A stretch of 64,000 nt of DNA from Spirosoma oryzicola (lineage in GTDB: Bacteria > Bacteroidota > Bacteroidia > Cytophagales > Spirosomataceae): positions 3,922,501 through 3,986,500 of the forward strand of contig NZ_CP089538.1 of NCBI RefSeq assembly GCF_021233055.1, written 5' to 3'. Position 1 is the first letter of the stretch; each line of letters opens with the position of its first letter. Shown one piece after another: positions 33,038 through 41,857 of the stretch. The position numbers and the translations under genes are program-made. The notes below the pieces were generated by a model. It was not told the DNA's origin and made no database searches. It saw only the letters and a list, made by a program, of their open reading frames with translations.

Positions 33038-34279
33038 ATGCCCGAACCGAATCAGCGAACAAGCCGCGATTTTCGTCTGTATCACATTTATGCAATCATC
33101 CTGATTGACGTCATTGTCGGTTCGGCGGTCGGTCCTATTTTGCCGGAGTTCGTCCGGGGGTTACAGAAGCCTCAGCTCTGGCTAGCGGTTGGTACAGCAC
33201 TTTTCCTGGGTGTACAGTTGTTTTCGGCTCCGCTCTTGGGCAAACTTTCTGACGGGTACGGTCGCCGGCCCATTTTTATTATCTCATCCATCGGTACATT
33301 TCTGGCCGACTGTCTGCTTTTGCCCGTACGCGTCGGTTTTTACTTTGCCAATCGGATCAGCGATGGCGTTACCAATGGCATGTATGCCACCGTACGATCA
33401 TCGATCACCGATATTTCGCCGAAAGATCAACTGTTTAAAAACCTGGGCATCGAAGGCGCAATTATTTCGCTGGGCTTTGTGATTGGTCCGGCTGCGTCGG
33501 GCCTATTGCTGACCACCTTCGATATCGTTGAAGGACACCAGGCCAAGGTAGTCGCCATCATGGCGGTGGTGTTGTCGAGCGTGAACATGATCTTGAGCTG
33601 GACGCTTCGGGAAACGCACCCGAACCCACCTGGTGTAGACGTTTCGGCACTTAAAAGCGAACTTGTTCAATCGCTCAGCGTTCATACGCTCTGGCGTCGC
33701 CTGATGGACAAAGAGAAGCAGCACCGTGGCTTGAAACAGCTTGTACTGATGCAGTTGGCGCTGACTCTGGCCGTCGGTTACTACTTTTACTTCGTTACGT
33801 TTGCCAGCTTTGGCGAACTACACATGGACGCGAAAGCAATTTCTTATTTTTTCATGTACTTCGGCGGATTGAGCGTTGTGATCAGCTATGTTTTTTACGC
33901 GTACATCGCCGACCGTATCAACCAGCAGAAAGCAATTTTCTGGCTGGCTCTGCTGGGTACGCCTATACTTGGTGGTTATGGACTCATCGGTACGTCTGTC
34001 TTTTCGCTGTACGTTCTGGTTACGTTTGACTGCCTCACGTTTTCGCTGATCCAGGGTTTGATCGAAGGGCTGATGGCTCGACTGACCACCGACGAAGACC
34101 GTGGCGAAATATTCGGAATCAACCAGGCGTTGCAGGGCTTGGCCAGCTTCGTCACCACCATTGTGCTCGGCATCTTGTCCCTGGTTGACCTACGGTTACC
34201 GTTTGCCTGGTTTGCCGTTTGTCTGGCCGCAGTAGCCTGGCTAGCCAGCCGACGTGTAGGAACCCATAAAGCAATCTAG
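33038..34279 (+). CDS. MFS transporter, TCR/Tet-like
   Basis: The 413-residue product has twelve predicted membrane helices and the MFS motif A as GKLSDGYGRRPIFIISSIG between helices 2 and 3. Motif C-like GPAASGLLL occurs in helix 5. The layout resembles TetA-type drug/proton antiporters, but substrate cannot be assigned. Nothing nearby encodes a matching regulator or resistance enzyme. Confidence 0.88.
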   Translation: MPEPNQRTSRDFRLYHIYAIILIDVIVGSAVGPILPEFVRGLQKPQLWLAVGTALFLGVQLFSAPLLGKLSDGYGRRPIFIISSIGTFLADCLLLPVRVGFYFANRISDGVTNGMYATVRSSITDISPKDQLFKNLGIEGAIISLGFVIGPAASGLLLTTFDIVEGHQAKVVAIMAVVLSSVNMILSWTLRETHPNPPGVDVSALKSELVQSLSVHTLWRRLMDKEKQHRGLKQLVLMQLALTLAVGYYFYFVTFASFGELHMDAKAISYFFMYFGGLSVVISYVFYAYIADRINQQKAIFWLALLGTPILGGYGLIGTSVFSLYVLVTFDCLTFSLIQGLIEGLMARLTTDEDRGEIFGINQALQGLASFVTTIVLGILSLVDLRLPFAWFAVCLAAVAWLASRRVGTHKAI

Positions 34280-34367
34280 CGCGGCCTTTGGCTCATTTTC
34301 AGCGTTGCCCCAAACGTTATGTCGGGAGCTGGCCTATCTCGGCCAGAGCTTCTTGTATTACGATCAA

Positions 34368-34679
34368 TCAGGCTTCGTCAAGAAGCGGTATCGTTTCCAG
34401 GTTTTCTCCCGAAAAAGCAATGGCTCGTTCGGCGAATAACACTTTAATTGCGGCCCATGTCGTGCGAAACAATTCACTTTTGCGGTAAGCGTCCAGCTCT
34501 TCGGCAGAATCCCAAAGGCTATACGTCATCCGAACGTTAGGATGGTCCGGATCGCTTAGCAGTTGAAGAAAGCGATTGCCGGGGAATGCCCGAATCTGAT
34601 GCTTTGAGTCGTCGAAAATAGTGTGGAAGTCGGAAAGTTTGTCTTCCTGAAAGGTCATACGGACAATACGGACGAGCAT
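34368..34679 (-). CDS. Quinol monooxygenase-like ABM protein
   Basis: The 103-residue product has the single ABM fold (VRIVRMTFQEDKLSDFHTIF, FPGNRFLQLLSD, YSLWDSAEELDAYRKSELFR). Relatives such as YgiN act on quinols or are unassigned. It differs from the ABM protein at 29096 in both strand order and the YRKSELF helix. It converges with the MFS gene. Confidence 0.85.
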   Translation of the reverse strand: MLVRIVRMTFQEDKLSDFHTIFDDSKHQIRAFPGNRFLQLLSDPDHPNVRMTYSLWDSAEELDAYRKSELFRTTWAAIKVLFAERAIAFSGENLETIPLLDEA

Positions 34680-34801
34680 TTTTGTTAAACTAAGCTTGTG
34701 GTTTATCGTTCCTTGTTTAATGTTTGCAGAACCGTTTCTACGGCTTACAGACAGGTATCGCGCTGTGTTGACAGCCTGACAAAAACTACAAACCCTAATT
34801 T

Positions 34802-35773
34802 ATGAATTACCGTACATTTGGCCGCACCGGCTGGGAAGTTTCCGAGATCGGCTATGGCATGTGGGGCCTCGCCGATTGGACCGGCTCCGAACGTTCACAG
34901 ATCGAGAAAGCGCTTGACCTTGCCGTCGAACGCGGCTGCAACTTTTTCGATACCGCCTGGGGGTATGGCTCTGGCTTGAGCGAACAAATTCTCGGCGAAC
35001 TCCTAAAACGTCATCCGGAAAAAACGCTTTATTCTGCCACAAAAATTCCACCCAAAAATCGCAAATGGCCTTCCAAGCCGGACTTTCAACTGGACGACGT
35101 TTTCCCATCCGATTACATTGTTGAATACACTGAAAAAAGCTTGCAGAATCTGGGTGTTGAAACGATTGATCTGCTTCAGTTTCACGTCTGGGAAGACGCC
35201 TGGGCCGAGCGCGAAGAATGGCAGGACACTATCACGAAACTAACGCAGCAGGGTAAGGTACGCGCCTGGGGGATTTCGATTAATCGCTGGGAACCGGACA
35301 ACAGCCTGAAGACGCTTCAAACGGGACTGATCGACGCGGTGCAGGTAATCTACAACATTTTCGACCAGAATCCCGAAGACAATCTGTTTCCGCTGTGTCG
35401 TGAACTCAATCTTGGCGTGATCGCCCGCGTTCCTTTCGATGAAGGTACATTGACGGGTACGTTTACGAAAGAAACGACATTCCCGGCCAACGACTGGCGT
35501 TCCACCTACTTTGTTCCCGAGAACCTGAACAGCAGCGTTGACCATGCCGACGCGTTGAAGCCGCTGATTCCCGAAGGCATGACGATGCCCGAAATGGCAC
35601 TGCGATTCATCTTAAGCAATCCTGACGTTCACACTACGATTCCGGGAATGCGCCAACTACGAAACGTAGAAGCGAATACGGCGGTTAGCGATGGACGCGG
35701 TCTGTTACCAGAATTGCTGCACGAACTGAAAGGGCACCGCTGGGACCGTACGCCAACCGAGTGGAGCCAATAG
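34802..35773 (+). CDS. Aldo/keto reductase
   Basis: The 323-residue TIM-barrel enzyme carries the catalytic tetrad in typical context: Asp and Tyr in FFDTAWGYGSGLSE (about 49-56), Lys in YSATKIPP (about 80) and His in LLQFHVWED (about 121). It reduces carbonyl compounds with NADPH. VRAWGISINRWEP and VIYNIFDQNPEDNLFPLC are further family blocks. Substrate not assignable. A bidirectional terminator separates it from the convergent hydrolase gene. Confidence 0.93.
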   Translation: MNYRTFGRTGWEVSEIGYGMWGLADWTGSERSQIEKALDLAVERGCNFFDTAWGYGSGLSEQILGELLKRHPEKTLYSATKIPPKNRKWPSKPDFQLDDVFPSDYIVEYTEKSLQNLGVETIDLLQFHVWEDAWAEREEWQDTITKLTQQGKVRAWGISINRWEPDNSLKTLQTGLIDAVQVIYNIFDQNPEDNLFPLCRELNLGVIARVPFDEGTLTGTFTKETTFPANDWRSTYFVPENLNSSVDHADALKPLIPEGMTMPEMALRFILSNPDVHTTIPGMRQLRNVEANTAVSDGRGLLPELLHELKGHRWDRTPTEWSQ

Positions 35774-35800
35774 CCCAGGGGGTAGGTATCGACCAAAAAC

Positions 35801-35834
35801 GAATCGAGCCCGCAGGATTATGCGGGCTCGATTC
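35801..35834. terminator. Bidirectional terminator
   Basis: A perfect 14-bp stem (35801-35814 and 35821-35834) with a GGATTA loop lies between the convergent aldo/keto reductase and hydrolase genes. Confidence 0.75.
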
Positions 35835-35855
35835 ATTACAAAAAACGGGGCTAAC

Positions 35856-36734
35856 TTAGTACAGTGTTGTTACGCCGACTGGCTCACGTACGGTTACGCC
35901 TTCCTGAATAAAAGCAATCAGATCTTGGTTAAGACGGTCTTTTTCGGTCACATACAAACCGTGGGGAGCACCGTCGTAAACGATGTATTGCGCTGATGGT
36001 ATCGCATTAGCGGTCCGTTCGCCCGATGCTTCGATGGGTACGGTCTTGTCATCGTCCCCGTGAATTACCAGCGTTGGCACATGTATCTGAGTTAAATCGT
36101 CGCGGAAGTCCGTAGTCGCAAACGCATTCGCGCAATCAAGCGTAGCCCGGTAAGAGGCTTCGTAAGCCCGGTAGAAATCGCCATCCAGATGCGCCTGGCT
36201 AACGGGCTTGCTCAGCAAGCCTACGCCGTAAAACTGCTTGCCAAAAGTTTGCAGAAAGTCAGCACGGTCCTTTTGAAGATTTTCCGTGATTTCATCGAAA
36301 ACGCTCTGGTCAACGCCATCCGGGTTGTCTTCGGTTTTCAGCAGGTAAGGTGTAACGGCGCTAACAAAAGCGACCTTCGATACCCGCGCTCCACCGTAAC
36401 GGCTCATGTAACGGGCTACTTCGCCACCACCCATCGAAAATCCTACCAGCGTAACGTTTTGCAGATCAAGCGTGTCCAGCACAGCTTTAAGATCGGCGGC
36501 TAGTGTGTCATAATCATAACCATCCCAGGTTTGCGTCGATTTGCCGAAGCCACGACGGTCATATGCGATCACCCGCATACCGTGGGCTGGTAACTCAGCT
36601 AATTGATAATCCCACATAGAGTGGCTCAGCGGCCAGCCGTGAATCAATACAACTGGGTTGCCGGTACCTAAATCCTGATAGAAAAGTTTTACGTCATTAC
36701 CCGACGCGTCAGTATCTACTTTGATGTAACTCAT
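35856..36734 (-). CDS. Alpha/beta hydrolase, chloroperoxidase/arylesterase-like
   Basis: The start is the ATG at 36734 (MSYIKVDTDASGNDV). The 292-residue product has NPVVLIHGWPLSHSMW (oxyanion hole), GFSMGGGE near residue 98 (nucleophile Ser), VIHGDDDKTVP near 222 (Asp) and GAPHGLYVT near 255 (His). This is the pattern of cofactor-free haloperoxidases and aryl esterases. No signal peptide is evident, so the enzyme is cytoplasmic. Natural substrate unknown. Confidence 0.92.
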   Translation of the reverse strand: MSYIKVDTDASGNDVKLFYQDLGTGNPVVLIHGWPLSHSMWDYQLAELPAHGMRVIAYDRRGFGKSTQTWDGYDYDTLAADLKAVLDTLDLQNVTLVGFSMGGGEVARYMSRYGGARVSKVAFVSAVTPYLLKTEDNPDGVDQSVFDEITENLQKDRADFLQTFGKQFYGVGLLSKPVSQAHLDGDFYRAYEASYRATLDCANAFATTDFRDDLTQIHVPTLVIHGDDDKTVPIEASGERTANAIPSAQYIVYDGAPHGLYVTEKDRLNQDLIAFIQEGVTVREPVGVTTLY

Positions 36735-36808
36735 GTCCTTAAGGTGAATTGTTGAATAAATCATCTATTCAACCAGGACTGTCACAAATAGTTTGACGTT
36801 CATTGTCA

Positions 36809-36840
36809 TTTGGTAGTTTTTCGAGATTGATCTATCATTG
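36809..36840 (+). promoter_or_regulatory. Candidate promoter of the DinB-family gene
   Basis: TTTG (36809-36812), a 20-nt spacer, then TATCATTG (36833-36840), one mismatch from TAnnTTTG. The gene start at 36845 follows so closely that the transcript would be leaderless. Confidence 0.45.
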
Positions 36841-36844
36841 AAGC

Positions 36845-37348
36845 ATGAAACAATCGCTTCTCCATCGACTTGCCAGCCAACCCGATGCCCTGAATCATTT
36901 GCTATTTGGCTTAACTGAACAACAAATCCGGCAGCGGCCACCATCCGGCAAATGGTCTATTTTCGAAAACATAGCGCATTTAGGCCGCTATCAGGAAATT
37001 TTTGTGGACAGACTCCATCGCATCAATTCCGAAGAGGCACCCTTATTTAATCGCTACGTAGCCGACGAAGATCCCGGCTTTTCGGGCTGGACGCAGCTTT
37101 CGGTTGATGAACTCCTGGAACGGCTGCGGGGAGAGCGGGCCACGTTGAATGCATTTCTGAGTATCCTTCCCGAAGAACAGCTTCTCCGCGTGGGGCAGCA
37201 TCCGGCTTCCGGTATGATGACGGTCGAAGGATGGACCGAGCTTTTTCTGCTTCACGAAGCCCATCACTTCTTCACCGTTCTGCAACTGGGCGGTGCCCTA
37301 CGGACCGCCGATCAGCCAATGGGCCTGTACCCGCTGCCTGCTCAGTAA
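36845..37348 (+). CDS. DinB family (YfiT-like) protein
   Basis: The 167-residue four-helix protein has the DinB-superfamily His residues: IAHLGRYQE near residue 45 and LLHEAHHFFTVLQL near 140, which bind a divalent metal in relatives. GKWSIFENIAHLG matches the family helix 2. Some relatives are bacillithiol-dependent transferases, which is interesting since bshA is present, but that role is only inference. Its 3' end overlaps the convergent acetyltransferase gene by 7 nt. Confidence 0.88.
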   Translation: MKQSLLHRLASQPDALNHLLFGLTEQQIRQRPPSGKWSIFENIAHLGRYQEIFVDRLHRINSEEAPLFNRYVADEDPGFSGWTQLSVDELLERLRGERATLNAFLSILPEEQLLRVGQHPASGMMTVEGWTELFLLHEAHHFFTVLQLGGALRTADQPMGLYPLPAQ

Positions 37349-37869
37349 AAGCGTCGATAAACCTTTTCATCAATCTGTTGGCTTACTTGCTGAAACGCGT
37401 TCCAATCCTCAATGGCAGGGATAGACATCAATTTCATGGGAATAGCCGTGCCGTTCGCCCGGTAAGGGGGTTGTTTGTATGCGAACGGATTCAGGAAAAA
37501 CCCCTGACGTTCGTAGAATCGAACTCTTCGCTGGCTCATGTCATCGGTAGGCAGTTCTACTTCGAGAACATAGGTAGCTTTTTCCAGCGTCAGTAGTGAT
37601 TGTAAAGCTTTCTGGCCGAGTTGTCGGCCACGCTGTTCAGGGTCAACGGCAAAATGTTCAACATAAATCAGGTTGTCCCATTGCCAGTAGATGATAAAAC
37701 CAATGGGTTTTTCCTGTTCTACCAGCGCACATATATGCATATCTGGACTATCCAGCATTTGGAGAAGCTGCGTAAAATCGCGCCTTTCTTCCATTGGAAA
37801 AGCTTGCTCGTACCACACCTGAATGGTAGCCAGGTACGGATGTGGACCCGTAATTCGTAGAAACTGCAT
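37342..37869 (-). CDS. GNAT family N-acetyltransferase
   Basis: The start is the ATG at 37869; the frame to 37878 uses TTG. The 175-residue product has the GNAT core YVEHFAVDPEQRGRQLGQKAL (acetyl-CoA pyrophosphate loop) and RVRFYERQGFFLNPFAYKQPPY. The last block is typical of a Bacteroidota acetyltransferase subgroup. Substrate not known. Confidence 0.87.
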   Translation of the reverse strand: MQFLRITGPHPYLATIQVWYEQAFPMEERRDFTQLLQMLDSPDMHICALVEQEKPIGFIIYWQWDNLIYVEHFAVDPEQRGRQLGQKALQSLLTLEKATYVLEVELPTDDMSQRRVRFYERQGFFLNPFAYKQPPYRANGTAIPMKLMSIPAIEDWNAFQQVSQQIDEKVYRRFY

Positions 37870-37951
37870 CGTCTGCAAACAACATTGCGCCCGAAAATAA
37901 CAGCTTGTCGCCGATCAAGGAATAGCTTCACTGACCGGCGACAAACTGCGA

Positions 37952-39337
37952 CTACAACAACACTCCCTGAAATACCTCATCCAGTCGAGACACGGGCTTG
38001 ATGCTGATCTTATAGTCTTTGGCGTCCAAGCCTTTCAGGTTGTATTTAGAAATAAAGATTTTCTTAAAGCCTAACTTCTCCGCTTCGGCAATCCGCGATT
38101 CGATCCGACTGACGGCCCGTACTTCGCCCCCAAGCCCTACTTCGGCAGCAAAAGCCACCGACGGCAGAATAGCCGTATCCTCGTAGCTGGACACCACAGC
38201 CGCGCATACCGCCAGGTCGATGGCCGGATCTTCTACGCGTAGTCCACCGGCAATGTTAAGAAACACGTCCTGCTGGCCTAATCGGAACCCACCCCGCTTT
38301 TCCAGAACAGCCAGCAGCATATTCAATCGCTTCGCGTCGAAACCCGTGCTACTTCGTTGCGGAGTTCCGTACGTAGCCACGCTAACCAATGCCTGCGTTT
38401 CGATCATCAAGGGCCGATTCCCTTCCAGCATCGACCCGATGGTAACGCCACTCAACGCTTCGTCGCGCTGCGAAATCAGGATTTCGGACGGGTTGGTCAC
38501 CTGCCGAAGTCCGGAGCCAAGCATTTCATAAATTCCCAGTTCGTCGGTACTGCCAAAGCGGTTTTTTGTCGTACGCAGGATTCGATACGTCGTGTGCCGG
38601 TCCCCTTCGAAGGTCAGGACCGTATCGACCATGTGTTCTAACACTTTAGGACCAGCCAGCGTCCCTTCTTTGGTAATATGACCGATCATAAACACAGGCA
38701 CTCCGCTTTCTTTGGCGTATTTCATGAACTCAGCCGTGCATTCGCGCACCTGCGAGACGCTTCCTGCCCCCGATTCGACCAGCGATGACTGCATTGTCTG
38801 GATGGAGTCGATGATCAGAATTTCCGGTTCAAAGTGTTCAGCAACGCGAAAGATGTTCTGCGTCGAAGTTTCGGTCATCACGTGGCAATCGCTCACGGGC
38901 GCGTCCAACCGCTCGGCTCGCATCTTGATCTGTTGCTCACTTTCTTCACCCGACACGTATAACACGCGTAGTCCAGCCAGGCTAAGGGCAATTTGCAGCA
39001 GCAGCGTCGATTTGCCAATTCCCGGTTCACCACCGATAAGCACAAGCGAGCCGGGGACAATCCCACCGCCCAGTACTCGGTTTAGTTCGCCATCAATCGT
39101 TGCGATCCGGGGTTGCTCTTCGTAATTGATGGCGTGGAGCGCCTTGGGTTTAGGCGTAGTCTTTATACCACCCGGTCCAGACGATGGACTGCGCCAGCTT
39201 CCTTTCTCGGGTTCGTCCTTCTGGACGAGTTCTTCAACGAACGTGTTCCACTCGCCACAGGACGGACAACGACCCAGCCATTTAGCCGACTGGTGGCCGC
39301 AACTCTGACAGAAATAGGTGGTTTTTATTTTGGCCAT
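37952..39337 (-). CDS. radA: DNA repair protein RadA
   Basis: The start is the ATG at 39337 (MAKIKTTYFCQSCGHQSAKW). The 461-residue product has the N-terminal zinc finger CQSCG...CPSCGEW, a RecA-like ATPase core with GGEPGIGKSTLLLQ (Walker A, about residue 100) and the RadA-specific KNRFGSTDELG motif, and a C-terminal Lon-like domain (AVCAAVVSSYEDTAILPSVA, GLGGEVRAV). RadA helps branch migration during recombination. Length is normal. Confidence 0.96.
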   Translation of the reverse strand: MAKIKTTYFCQSCGHQSAKWLGRCPSCGEWNTFVEELVQKDEPEKGSWRSPSSGPGGIKTTPKPKALHAINYEEQPRIATIDGELNRVLGGGIVPGSLVLIGGEPGIGKSTLLLQIALSLAGLRVLYVSGEESEQQIKMRAERLDAPVSDCHVMTETSTQNIFRVAEHFEPEILIIDSIQTMQSSLVESGAGSVSQVRECTAEFMKYAKESGVPVFMIGHITKEGTLAGPKVLEHMVDTVLTFEGDRHTTYRILRTTKNRFGSTDELGIYEMLGSGLRQVTNPSEILISQRDEALSGVTIGSMLEGNRPLMIETQALVSVATYGTPQRSSTGFDAKRLNMLLAVLEKRGGFRLGQQDVFLNIAGGLRVEDPAIDLAVCAAVVSSYEDTAILPSVAFAAEVGLGGEVRAVSRIESRIAEAEKLGFKKIFISKYNLKGLDAKDYKISIKPVSRLDEVFQGVLL

Positions 39338-39563
39338 CTTCTCGGTTAACAGGGAGCAGCGATAAATTATCGACAAAAAAACGCCCGTCCATTAAACGTT
39401 GTCACGGACACTATATCCAAGGACAAATGCCTGTAAACGGGTCGCTTATTGACGGAAAACTACTCATCTATGTAACGCCGTTTGCTCGAAATAAGTTGGC
39501 CTTTCATACCGTTCAGGCACAATTCACGTTAAACCCAATGGTTCATCTATTTTACGATCACTT

Positions 39564-40238
39564 ATGAAAAAGAACCTGCTTTTTGCGGCATTTATGTTGC
39601 TGCCAGCTTTGACATTTGCTCAGGGCGGCTTCCAGATTGGAATCAAAGGAGGAGTTAATCTATCAAAGCTCAGTTTTGGCAATTTCGTTAGAACCGGCAC
39701 AACCGGCACTGGACAACCAACCGTTGGTGTTGACGGTCAAACCTTTCGGGATAATTTAAGCGCTAGTCTTGATACGCGAACGGGTACGTCTTTCGGTATT
39801 TATACCCGTTTTGGTAAAAATTTATTTCTTCAGCCCGAATTGATGTATTCAACCAAGGCTGGCTCGTTTGATGTCGTGCGTAATGGTGCTACGGAAACCG
39901 TAACGGTTAAAACAACCAGTTTTGACGTACCGATTCTACTGGGTATCAAAGGCGGGCCAATTCGGGTAATGGCCGGACCGATTATTTCGTTCCGTATTGA
40001 CGACAACCAGCGACTGGGAGAAGCGATCCGTCAGTACACGAACGGAAGTCTGAATGATGCCTGGTCCCAGGCTTATTATGGTTACCAAGTGGGTGGCGGT
40101 CTGGATCTTGGGTCGTTTGGCCTGGATGTGCGTTACGAAGGCAACCTTACCGACATCGCCCAGATTGAGAATAGCGCTGGCAAATTCAGTCAGCGCCTGA
40201 AGTCGTGGCAGATCACGTTAGCTTACCGGTTATTCTAG
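39564..40238 (+). CDS. Outer membrane beta-barrel protein (PorT-like)
   Basis: The 224-residue product has a signal peptide ending LTFAQ and an opening GIKGGVNLSKLSFG, typical of the small outer-membrane barrel family of Bacteroidota (PorT/porin-like). Alternating strands (YTRFGKNLFLQPELMYSTKAG, PILLGIKGGPIRVMAGPIIS, GLDVRYEGNLTDI) end in the aromatic LAYRLF. Function is unknown. A terminator follows. Confidence 0.87.
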   Translation: MKKNLLFAAFMLLPALTFAQGGFQIGIKGGVNLSKLSFGNFVRTGTTGTGQPTVGVDGQTFRDNLSASLDTRTGTSFGIYTRFGKNLFLQPELMYSTKAGSFDVVRNGATETVTVKTTSFDVPILLGIKGGPIRVMAGPIISFRIDDNQRLGEAIRQYTNGSLNDAWSQAYYGYQVGGGLDLGSFGLDVRYEGNLTDIAQIENSAGKFSQRLKSWQITLAYRLF

Positions 40239-40268
40239 GCGATAGCTGCCCATTGCCACAAAAAACAA

Positions 40269-40307
40269 AACCGTTGCTGTCTACTCCAGGAGTCCGCAGC
40301 AACGGTT
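40269..40307 (+). terminator. Terminator of the barrel gene
   Basis: An 11-bp stem (AACCGTTGCTG at 40269-40279 and its complement at 40297-40307) is followed by a T-rich stretch, 30 nt past the stop. Confidence 0.7.
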
Positions 40308-40342
40308 GTTCTTTCAAATAACCCACTAAATTGATATTCAGT

Positions 40343-40374
40343 ACCGCCGATTGAGTTTTTCCTCAACCGGCGGT
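40343..40374 (-). terminator. Terminator of LytTR gene 1
   Basis: A 13-bp stem with one mismatch (40343-40355 and 40362-40374) lies 10 nt beyond the LytTR stop at 40384. Confidence 0.6.
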
Positions 40375-40383
40375 TTATAGTTT

Positions 40384-40803
40384 CTAATTAAGCAGTTTTT
40401 GCCAGAATTGGGTCAACTGCTGCGAAATGTCTTTCATCCGCCGACGTGAGATAGCCACCTCACGACCATCTGCCAGTTGTACATGGCGCTCCTTGTTAAA
40501 AACGCTACGCTGCACATAAGCCAGATTCACAATGTAGGACTTGTGGATACGAAGAAAGATCGAACCATCCAGCGTTTTTTCAAACTCCTTCAGCGTTTTA
40601 GATACTAAGTATTTTTTACGGTCCCGCGTAAACAGAAAGGTATAGTTCCCTTCACCTTGTAGGCACAACACATCATCGACGGCGATAAAAATGGTTCGGT
40701 TCAGGTAAGGCAGCGTAATACGCTGCGAACCGCGCTGGTAAGAGGCTGGAAATTGAGGAACTACAGCCGTTGGCGGGACAGATGAGAAAACAGTGGCTTC
40801 CAT
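40384..40803 (-). CDS. Stand-alone LytTR DNA-binding protein 1
   Basis: The 139-residue product is a LytTR domain (about residues 35-135) with no receiver: FIAVDDVLCLQGEGNYTFLF, KTLKEFEKTLDGSIFLRIHK and VAISRRRMKDISQQL. The N-terminal 30 residues are Pro/Val-rich and not conserved. LytTR proteins bind direct DNA repeats and commonly work downstream of sensor kinases. It is about 250 nt from a close paralogue (41056). Without a receiver its activity may depend on amount or on a partner. Confidence 0.9.
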   Translation of the reverse strand: MEATVFSSVPPTAVVPQFPASYQRGSQRITLPYLNRTIFIAVDDVLCLQGEGNYTFLFTRDRKKYLVSKTLKEFEKTLDGSIFLRIHKSYIVNLAYVQRSVFNKERHVQLADGREVAISRRRMKDISQQLTQFWQKLLN

Positions 40804-40880
40804 ATCGAGACGTTTTTGGTTCGTGTATTTGTTCTTGATTGATGAAACAAAACTACCGTCCTCCAGCGGGTCTCAAAACA

Positions 40881-40938
40881 AATGGCTTGACTACCTGAGC
40901 AACTCAATTAGAGCTAACTATTTAGTAATCAAGCCATT
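40881..40938. repeat. Inverted repeat between the LytTR genes
   Basis: Two 14-nt arms with one mismatch (AATGGCTTGACTAC at 40881-40894, GTAATCAAGCCATT at 40925-40938) are separated by 30 nt and lie 78 nt upstream of LytTR gene 1. They could be an operator pair or a leader hairpin. Confidence 0.5.
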
Positions 40939-40994
40939 CAATGATTTTCCTTTAAAATCTTCAAGTGAATGTACCCAACTCAATACGTAAAACT

Positions 40995-41048
40995 ACGTGG
41001 TTGAGCCAGTGGGAAGCCTACGGGCTATTTCCGGGGAAATAACCACGT
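40995..41048 (-). terminator. Structured terminator of LytTR gene 2
   Basis: An outer ACGTGGTT/AACCACGT stem (40995-41002, 41041-41048) encloses a small inner hairpin (AGCC-TACG-GGCT). It starts 8 nt after the stop of the gene at 41056. Confidence 0.5.
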
Positions 41049-41055
41049 CAAGTGA

Positions 41056-41487
41056 TTAATTTAACGCTACTGGTTGGAAATCACGAATGCGATCCATGAA
41101 CATTTGAGCCCGACGACGTGAGATTTTTACCTGCTGACCATCCGTCAACTCCAATTCACCTTCTTTTTTTACGAAAAACTTCCGCACAAAACCCAGATTG
41201 ACAATGCACGATTTATGAACCCGAACGAACGCCTGTCCATCAAGCAGCGTTTCGTATTCTTTTAATGTACGCGACACAAGCATTTTAGTACCATCTTTCA
41301 GGAAGAAATTTGTGTAGTTTCCGCAGCCTTCAAGACGTACAATTTCGTCGACAGAAACCGTGCGTTTACGGTCGTAGAATGGGATCAGAAGTTTTTGTAA
41401 ACAAGAGGAATCGGCAATTTTTTCCACACTTTTGTGGAACGGCATAGACATAGGGTCAAAAATTGAGTCATTGGCAAATGTTTTCAT
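41056..41487 (-). CDS. Stand-alone LytTR DNA-binding protein 2
   Basis: The 143-residue product parallels LytTR protein 1: VSVDEIVRLEGCGNYTNFF, RTLKEYETLLDGQAFVRVHK and VKISRRRAQMFMDRIRDF. The N-terminal 30 residues differ. The two proteins share the same core length and order, so they are probably a tandem duplication that has diverged. The gap to the divergent pheS gene is 370 nt and contains the pheS promoter. Confidence 0.9.
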   Translation of the reverse strand: MKTFANDSIFDPMSMPFHKSVEKIADSSCLQKLLIPFYDRKRTVSVDEIVRLEGCGNYTNFFLKDGTKMLVSRTLKEYETLLDGQAFVRVHKSCIVNLGFVRKFFVKKEGELELTDGQQVKISRRRAQMFMDRIRDFQPVALN

Positions 41488-41761
41488 AGCCGCTATAAGT
41501 GAGGTTTGATAATGATTGTATTGGGATTGAGATTCAATGAGTTAGTACGCCGATACGCTGCTTAAAGCTTTAATCTCAACGTATATTCTTAGGGTTATAA
41601 GCGCAACAATCAGACCTACTTCTCTCAGTAGCCCCCGTTTTCTTCATGTTATTTTATAAACCCTTATTTTTCAGACCACTTTTGCCGCTTACTCAACAAA
41701 TTTTAAAGTCAACTTTTTGCAATCATTTTAACTGAATTTAGTAGTATTGGGTAATAAAAGC

Positions 41762-41823
41762 CACAGTCATCCGGCTGTGAAACGAACTACATTGGACGCG
41801 CTGTCAGGATTTACGTACCTTTG
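41762..41823 (+). promoter_or_regulatory. Promoter region of pheS
   Basis: TTG (41792-41794), a 21-nt spacer and a perfect TACCTTTG (41816-41823) form a Bacteroidota-type promoter 35 nt upstream of pheS. A CACAG-N8-CTGTG repeat (41762-41779) lies just upstream. The rest of the 370-nt gap between 41487 and 41858 is AT-rich with no gene seen. Confidence 0.6.
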
Positions 41824-41857
41824 CAGCCATAAAGAAAGACTGATCAACCTGTAGCTT

